DNA of 10,323 bases from DAOTUB01 sp034437455 (lineage in GTDB: Bacteria; Chloroflexota; Anaerolineae; B4-G1), in NCBI GenBank assembly GCA_034437455.1, contig DAOTUB010000075.1:1-10323 (forward strand), in the 5' to 3' direction. Made by a program: the position numbers and the translations under genes. Below, piece by piece: positions 6,308 to 10,323 of this stretch. The notes under the pieces were generated by a model. That model worked only from the letters and a program-made list of their open reading frames with translations. It did no database searches and was not told where the DNA came from. The first letter of the stretch is position 1. Each line of letters starts with the position of its first letter.

Positions 6308-9282
6308 GCAAGAAATCAACGAGCGCATTGACCGAGCGAACACCACGGATGGTGGGGCGTGAGGAAGAGTTGAAACGCTTACGCCAGTGCTTACACGCGC
6401 GTGGCGATCGTCACTTTATCTATTATTGGGCCAATGGCGGTCTGGGCAAGACGCGCCTTCTGGAAGAGTTGCTGCGAATGGTGGCGGATGCCGGACCGGG
6501 TTTTTACTCCACCGACACCATTGACCTTTACCATACCGATACGCACAGCACCAGCGACGTGGAGCGGGCCATTGTCGAAGGCTTGGATCCTGAACGTAAG
6601 TATTTTGCGCGTTATCGCCGGGAACGAGCACGATACGAACTACTACGTGAGCGGGGCACTGATCCCGGCGTCCTGGAACAGCGCCGCGAAGAACTCGGCC
6701 AAGTCTTTGTCAAAGAGTGCCGGGACATGGCACTGGATGCCCGCAAGCTGGTCATCTGCTTCGACACAGTAGAGCTGTTGCAATATGAAAGCTCCACCGT
6801 CGAAGAAATGGCCGGACTGGACACGGCAGATACACGTATCAAACCCTGGCTACTGGACAAGCTCGCACAACTGGGTAACGTGCTGGTCGTTTTCGCCGGG
6901 CGACCCAAGTTACCATCGCCGGGCGAACAGACCGATCCTCATGCATGGCTGGTGGCGGATCTGAAGCGCGCGTTTGGCCAGGATCTGACGGTCGTCGAGA
7001 TGCAGTCCTTTACACTTGCAGAAACCCAGGCTTTCATCAAGGCATTGACGGGTGAATCGGAAGTCATCCCAGCGCAATATCTGTCCGTGGTACACTGTCT
7101 CACAAGTGGACGGCCGATCTTTTTGCACCTGGTCGTGGATCTGATACAAACACTCTCCCCTGAGCCACGTACAGTTCTGGAGATGTTTGATCAATACGCC
7201 GATCTGGTGAATGTGCCGGAGGACGATGAGCGGTTGGCAGAGGCACGTGATCGAATCGAGAGACAGATCTTGCGCGGTGTGTTCATAGACGCGGCAGGGT
7301 TCGAAGGCTGTCTTGGCGATATTGCCTTGATGCCCAAGGGGATTGACCCAGAGATACTCCACCAGACGCTGGGAATGCCGCGGGACGAGGCGCAACAATT
7401 AATGGCCCGTCTGGAGCCGCTCTCTTTCACCAAGCGATTCAAGGCTCTGCCGGGAGCGGAGCGATTGCACAGTGAACGCGTGTTCTTCCACGACGAGATG
7501 TACCAGTTGCTCAGAAAGCCCGGCGTGATGCCCAACTTGCGGCTGAGTGAGCGGAAGATAGCCCACGCGCTGATGATGAATTATTATGACCCGCGCATTA
7601 TGCAGTTGGAGCGCGACATCAAAGAACATCCTCCAGAGGAGCGCATCCCACTCCGAGAGCGGCTGCAAAAATTCCAAGTGGAGCGGTTCTATTACTTGCT
7701 GGCTCACGATCCGCGCCTGGGTTACGAGGAATACAAACGACTCAGCGACCAGGCCAACCGCCGCCGCTGGGTGGGCTACGGCATGCGGCTGTTGGACGAG
7801 TTTCTGCGTTTTTACAACGTGCCTGAGCGAAGGAAGCGATTTGAAGCCGTTGGCATCTCCCACGACCAAGTCGTTCGCGAGAGCGTCCAGATGTGGGTAG
7901 AGCGGTTTCACTGGTGGGGGCAACGCGAACGAGAGATCCAGTTTGTTCGCCGCGTCCTGGATCAGCCAGAGGCCTTCTTCATCCGCCCGCAGGAGAACCT
8001 GGCGATTCTGGGCAACATCTGCGCTCTCTGGGCTCGCGCCCGGGCGGTGCTCTATGGATATGAGCCAGGGGTTGTGAAAGAGGCCCAGGAAATGTTGAGG
8101 CATTTCCCTGTGTTGGCCGATTGTACGTCCGAACAGGCACAAGCTCGGGCGCGTCTCTCTACCTCGATCGGATACCAATTCCGTCTGGGAGGGTTACTGG
8201 CAGCGGCAGCGGCGCAATACGTAGATGCCAAGGCCGCGTTTCGCAAATTGAAGGGCGACCCGGATGAGTTGGCCATGTTGCTAAATAACCTGGCCCATGT
8301 ATACGCCCTGCAGGGGCGTATGGCCCTGGCGCGCCCGCTGGCCCACGAGGCGCTGCGGATCGACGAAGAGATGGAGAATGAGTATAGCACGGGTTTGACG
8401 CTTTCTACTCTTGCTGGCATCGCCCGGATGCGAGGCAATCACCCCCAGGCGGTGGCATATGGCGAGGAGGCTTTGGCGCTCTTTCGCGAGTTAGAGGATG
8501 CACACGGTGTGGTGCTGTCTTATCTGAGCATCTCCCAGGCCATGCGACGGATGGCAAAACACGAGATGGAAAAAGGCAGAAAGCTGAAAGACGCTCGTCA
8601 AATGCTGGAAGACGTGCGCCGCTTACTCGATCAGGCCCTGGAGGTGGCCGTAGAAGCCAACCTAGGATCCGATATCCTGGTGCTGCGCGCCGAGCAAGGG
8701 CGGGTATACCGCGACCTGGGGCACGCCGTCAGGCAGTTGGAGGGCCTGGAAGAAGGGTTGGTTCACTATCGCCAGAGCGAACGTCAACTGCGGCAGGTGC
8801 TAGAGAGCGCAGAGCGGGGAAGGATGGAGCGAGCCGACACCCTGCAAGACCTGGCCGAGACGCTCTTTTTCTCAGTGGATCAAGAGGCCGCCCGGCAATG
8901 CCTGGCGGAGGTGGAGGAGCTGATTGGCCCCGAGCACTGCATCGTTCCTGGTGAACATGTACCCGGGGCGGAACTGCCCCACGAGTACTTTGCGCCCCTG
9001 GGTAAAATGGAGATGACGCGCGGGCAGATGGCCTTTGCGCAGGGAGAGTTGGAGGAAGGGTTGCGGCATTACGTCCTGGGCTATGCCTACTTTGTGCGCT
9101 TTTCTCCCGATGCGGTGGAAAAAGACACGCTGCTAGAGTACCTGTATAACCGATTGCGCGACTTGTCCGTCGAGCGCCAGCAAGCATTGGTAGCGTCTAT
9201 ACGCACCTGGTCCCAGCAGTACGATATAGGAGTGGACATCGAATCATTTGTGCAGACCCTGGAGGACCTGCTGGGCGTTTGA
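6304..9282 (+). CDS. Large STAND NTPase with C-terminal TPR repeats
   Basis: The product is 992 aa; its ATG at 6304 overlaps the previous stop (ATGA) and is preceded by AGGAGA at 6291-6296, so it is translationally coupled. Residues 15-30 hold the MVGREEELKRL entry motif. Walker A is ANGGLGKT at 43-50, with Ala in place of the first Gly; Walker B is KLVICFDTVE at 148-157. Sensor-1-like VVFAGR is at 195-200 and the GxP-type SGRPIFLHLV at 268-277. Helical and winged-helix regions follow to about 450. From about 610 to 930 there are TPR-like helical hairpins, clearest at about 655-730 (NNLAHVYALQGRMALARPL, then LAGIARMRGNHPQAVAYGEE). Family knowledge: STAND proteins use such repeats to sense a ligand and the NTPase to oligomerise. 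Sharing FDT and FAGR motifs with the 390-aa neighbour suggests common ancestry. No effector domain is visible at either end. Confidence 0.88.
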   Translation: MSKKSTSALTERTPRMVGREEELKRLRQCLHARGDRHFIYYWANGGLGKTRLLEELLRMVADAGPGFYSTDTIDLYHTDTHSTSDVERAIVEGLDPERKYFARYRRERARYELLRERGTDPGVLEQRREELGQVFVKECRDMALDARKLVICFDTVELLQYESSTVEEMAGLDTADTRIKPWLLDKLAQLGNVLVVFAGRPKLPSPGEQTDPHAWLVADLKRAFGQDLTVVEMQSFTLAETQAFIKALTGESEVIPAQYLSVVHCLTSGRPIFLHLVVDLIQTLSPEPRTVLEMFDQYADLVNVPEDDERLAEARDRIERQILRGVFIDAAGFEGCLGDIALMPKGIDPEILHQTLGMPRDEAQQLMARLEPLSFTKRFKALPGAERLHSERVFFHDEMYQLLRKPGVMPNLRLSERKIAHALMMNYYDPRIMQLERDIKEHPPEERIPLRERLQKFQVERFYYLLAHDPRLGYEEYKRLSDQANRRRWVGYGMRLLDEFLRFYNVPERRKRFEAVGISHDQVVRESVQMWVERFHWWGQREREIQFVRRVLDQPEAFFIRPQENLAILGNICALWARARAVLYGYEPGVVKEAQEMLRHFPVLADCTSEQAQARARLSTSIGYQFRLGGLLAAAAAQYVDAKAAFRKLKGDPDELAMLLNNLAHVYALQGRMALARPLAHEALRIDEEMENEYSTGLTLSTLAGIARMRGNHPQAVAYGEEALALFRELEDAHGVVLSYLSISQAMRRMAKHEMEKGRKLKDARQMLEDVRRLLDQALEVAVEANLGSDILVLRAEQGRVYRDLGHAVRQLEGLEEGLVHYRQSERQLRQVLESAERGRMERADTLQDLAETLFFSVDQEAARQCLAEVEELIGPEHCIVPGEHVPGAELPHEYFAPLGKMEMTRGQMAFAQGELEEGLRHYVLGYAYFVRFSPDAVEKDTLLEYLYNRLRDLSVERQQALVASIRTWSQQYDIGVDIESFVQTLEDLLGV

Positions 9283-9307
9283 GTTTTGCCATTTACGGGA
9301 ACCATTC

Positions 9308-9341
9308 AAGGGGGGATGACTGTAATGGGCCATCCCCTCTT
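9308..9341 (+). terminator. Hairpin terminator after the NTPase operon
   Basis: AAGGGGGGATG (9308-9318) pairs with CATCCCCTCTT (9331-9341) to make an 11-bp stem with one G-U pair around a 12-nt loop, 25 bases after the stop codon. The downstream strand is only moderately T-rich, so termination may be partial, but position and stem strength support it. Confidence 0.6.
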
Positions 9342-9385
9342 AACTTGCACATCGTGATGCTCCCCCAAAAAGAACACGCTTTCTA

Positions 9386-9414
9386 TTGACATCGCGTCTT
9401 ATTTGTGATATGAT
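9386..9414 (+). promoter_or_regulatory. Near-consensus sigma70-type promoter
   Basis: TTGACA (9386-9391), a 17-bp spacer and TATGAT (9409-9414) match consensus at 11 of 12 positions, the best promoter in the window. It lies just upstream of an operator-like repeat and the strong ribosome binding site of the 62-aa ORF. Such a strong promoter usually needs a repressor, which fits the overlapping repeat. Confidence 0.8.
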
Positions 9415-9415
9415 A

Positions 9416-9441
9416 GTGACAGATTGTCACGTCAGTGTCAC
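9416..9441 (+). promoter_or_regulatory. Operator-like repeat with direct-repeat box C
   Basis: GTGACA-GAT-TGTCAC (9416-9430) is a perfect dyad with 6-bp arms, and a further TGTCAC follows at 9436-9441. The last two half-sites make a direct repeat with an 11-bp period, the same as box A (minus strand 1997-1981) and box B (3570-3586). The array begins 2 bases after the -10 and covers the transcription start, so binding would block initiation. The winged-helix NTPase at 2020 is the candidate binder; a separate dimeric repressor recognising the dyad is the alternative. Confidence 0.55.
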
Positions 9442-9458
9442 TCAAAGGAGGTGTACAG

Positions 9459-9647
9459 ATGTCTGGAAAGCGCACACGAGAGCGGCGAGCCAGCGACCTC
9501 CGCCTGAACTTTTTCTTCGCCCCAACTGCCACGGCCTCTCTTCCAGCCAAAAAGCGGATAGTTGTTTCGTCCCAGGTGACAAAAGCCGCGGATGCAACAC
9601 AGCGCAGATATGGTTTCTACGTGGAGTGTGATTGTGCTTGCAAGTGA
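9459..9647 (+). CDS. 62-aa basic protein with a CxCxC tail, function unknown
   Basis: An AAAGGAGGTG (9444-9453) nearly complementary to the 16S 3' end sits 5 bases before the ATG at 9459, downstream of a near-consensus promoter, so expression is well supported. The N-terminus is very basic (MSGKRTRERRASDLRL), followed by a short FFFAPTATASLPA segment and a lysine/serine-rich middle. It ends with YGFYVECDCACK, three cysteines at alternate positions in the last six residues. This could be a metal-binding tail, or a peptide with leader and Cys-rich core; no modifying enzyme gene is visible in the window. It could also be the start of a longer gene cut by the neighbouring transposon, although it has a normal stop. 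I recognise no family. Confidence 0.55.
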   Translation: MSGKRTRERRASDLRLNFFFAPTATASLPAKKRIVVSSQVTKAADATQRRYGFYVECDCACK

Positions 9648-9710
9648 ACGGGACAGTGCACATCCCATCCTGTCTAGCGATCCACAGCCATTGGTGACAC
9701 ACCGATTTCC

Positions 9711-10323
9711 CTATAGCCTCCCTGGAGGGCCGGAATTGGCAAGTATTCTCTGACCCAGAATATTGGGCACCGCTGCCAGTCCCTGAGGTTTTGCGGCGAT
9801 TTCGACACGCAGGATCAACCCGGCAAGCCAAGGGATCGGCAAGCGGCGCTCGTTCAGTTGCTGAACGAATGGGTGCAGGACCACATCACCACGAAAAGGA
9901 TCGAGTTGAACGATCAACTGACCAGCGTGCAGATACAAACGCCCCGGTCGCATGATGTAGCGGCGCACCAGGGTCGCCACCTGCAACTCGGCGTACTCTT
10001 TACCCAATGCTGTGCCAAAGTCCTTGATCAGGTTGAAGGTCAGAAACTTGATCCAGGCCACCAGGTGAACGGCCTGGCGGCTGTGAACCGTCTCGGCTGT
10101 GGCGACCGTCTTGCGCTTCTGTCCTTGCTCATTGGGCACGCGAAACATCTGATATGCTTTGGGCAGACTGTGTCCGATCAAGGCATGGACGTACTCGGCG
10201 AAGCCCATCTCGTGATGCTGCCGCTGTCGATATTCGGCATCAATCGTCTCTGCTCGTGGTCGGCGCCCCGGCGCATTCTTGAAGAAGAGCACCCGCCAGA
10301 GACGATTGATGCCGAATATCGAC
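9711..10323 (-). pseudogene. C-terminal part of a probable transposase (5' end outside window)
   Basis: On the minus strand a frame is open from the window edge to a TAG at 9713-9711, about 200 residues. The first internal start is a GTG at 10292, but the frame continues upstream, so the gene is cut by the window. The middle (AVHLVAWIKFLTFNLIK, then ATLVRRYIMRPGRLYLHAGQ and IVQLDPF) has the look of the C-terminal region of DDE transposases, where a Leu-rich helix precedes a basic strand region. I cannot name the IS family and cannot see the catalytic DDE residues. The first residues at the edge derive from an inverted duplicate of sequence 71 bases further in, so the outermost part may not be genuine coding sequence. 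It is not an obvious source of the element at 3687, since no matching terminal repeat was seen near its 3' end. Confidence 0.5.
10226..10323. repeat. Perfect 27-bp inverted repeat at the window edge
   Basis: Bases 10226-10252 and 10297-10323 are exact reverse complements, separated by 44 bases. The right arm runs to the last base, so the repeat may continue beyond. The left arm lies inside sensible transposase coding sequence (ETIDAEYR on the minus strand), which implies that the right arm is the secondary copy. Confidence 0.9.

Noticed and set aside
7399..8178. 259-codon minus-strand open frame
   Set aside because: It lies wholly antisense to the TPR-STAND gene, whose motifs are clear; a shadow frame of GC-rich coding sequence.
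9386..9631. 81-codon plus-strand frame overlapping the 62-aa ORF
   Set aside because: Its start lies in the promoter -35; the strong ribosome binding site serves the ATG at 9459 in another frame.
1..10323. CRISPR arrays, tRNA or rRNA genes
   Set aside because: No regularly spaced repeats or cloverleaf/rRNA-like sequence was seen on either strand by eye.

Overview
The window reads as bacterial chromosome of moderate GC content. It has strong Shine-Dalgarno sequences, sigma70-like promoters, large multi-domain P-loop NTPases, and an accessory-island flavour (transposase remnant, small non-autonomous element). The style of the NTPases (short ATPase cores with LLRL-type motifs, a winged-helix fusion, a STAND-TPR giant) is what I associate with Chloroflexota. 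That assignment is an inference from protein style, not from a marker gene.

Layout. (1) 1-703: the 3' end of an unrecognised gene, followed by two tiny ORFs chained to it by GTGA/ATGA overlaps; the second looks like the 5' part of a small membrane-protein gene cut off by a junction near 700. (2) 704-1882, minus strand: a predicted single-pass membrane protein with a signal peptide, an extracytoplasmic beta-rich region, one transmembrane helix and a cytoplasmic tail. (3) 1883-2019: a compact divergent promoter region with two back-to-back promoters. (4) 2020-3510: an NTPase fused to an OmpR/PhoB-type winged-helix DNA-binding domain. (5) 3511-3897: a long intergenic region holding a PhoB-like direct-repeat box and a 139-bp MITE-like element with 25-bp terminal inverted repeats and a perfect 8-bp target duplication. 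(6) 3898-9282: three tightly packed NTPase genes (419, 390 and 992 aa), the last two translationally coupled, ending at a hairpin terminator. (7) 9386-9647: a near-consensus promoter with an operator-like repeat and a 62-aa ORF ending in a CxCxC tail. (8) 9711-10323, minus strand: the C-terminal part of a probable transposase, running into a perfect 27-bp inverted repeat at the window edge.

Working model (inference). Genes (2)-(6) form one module: a membrane protein, a DNA-binding ATPase and three further NTPases of the STAND/AAA+ type. The same direct-repeat box (GTCAY-N6-GTCAY, 11-bp period) occurs in three intergenic regions: upstream of the DNA-binding ATPase, upstream of the NTPase operon, and upstream of the 62-aa gene. 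This is the site geometry used by OmpR/PhoB-type winged helices, so the 2020-3510 protein is the natural candidate to bind all three. No nuclease, protease or other obvious effector domain is visible, so a conflict/defence or signalling role is a hypothesis only.
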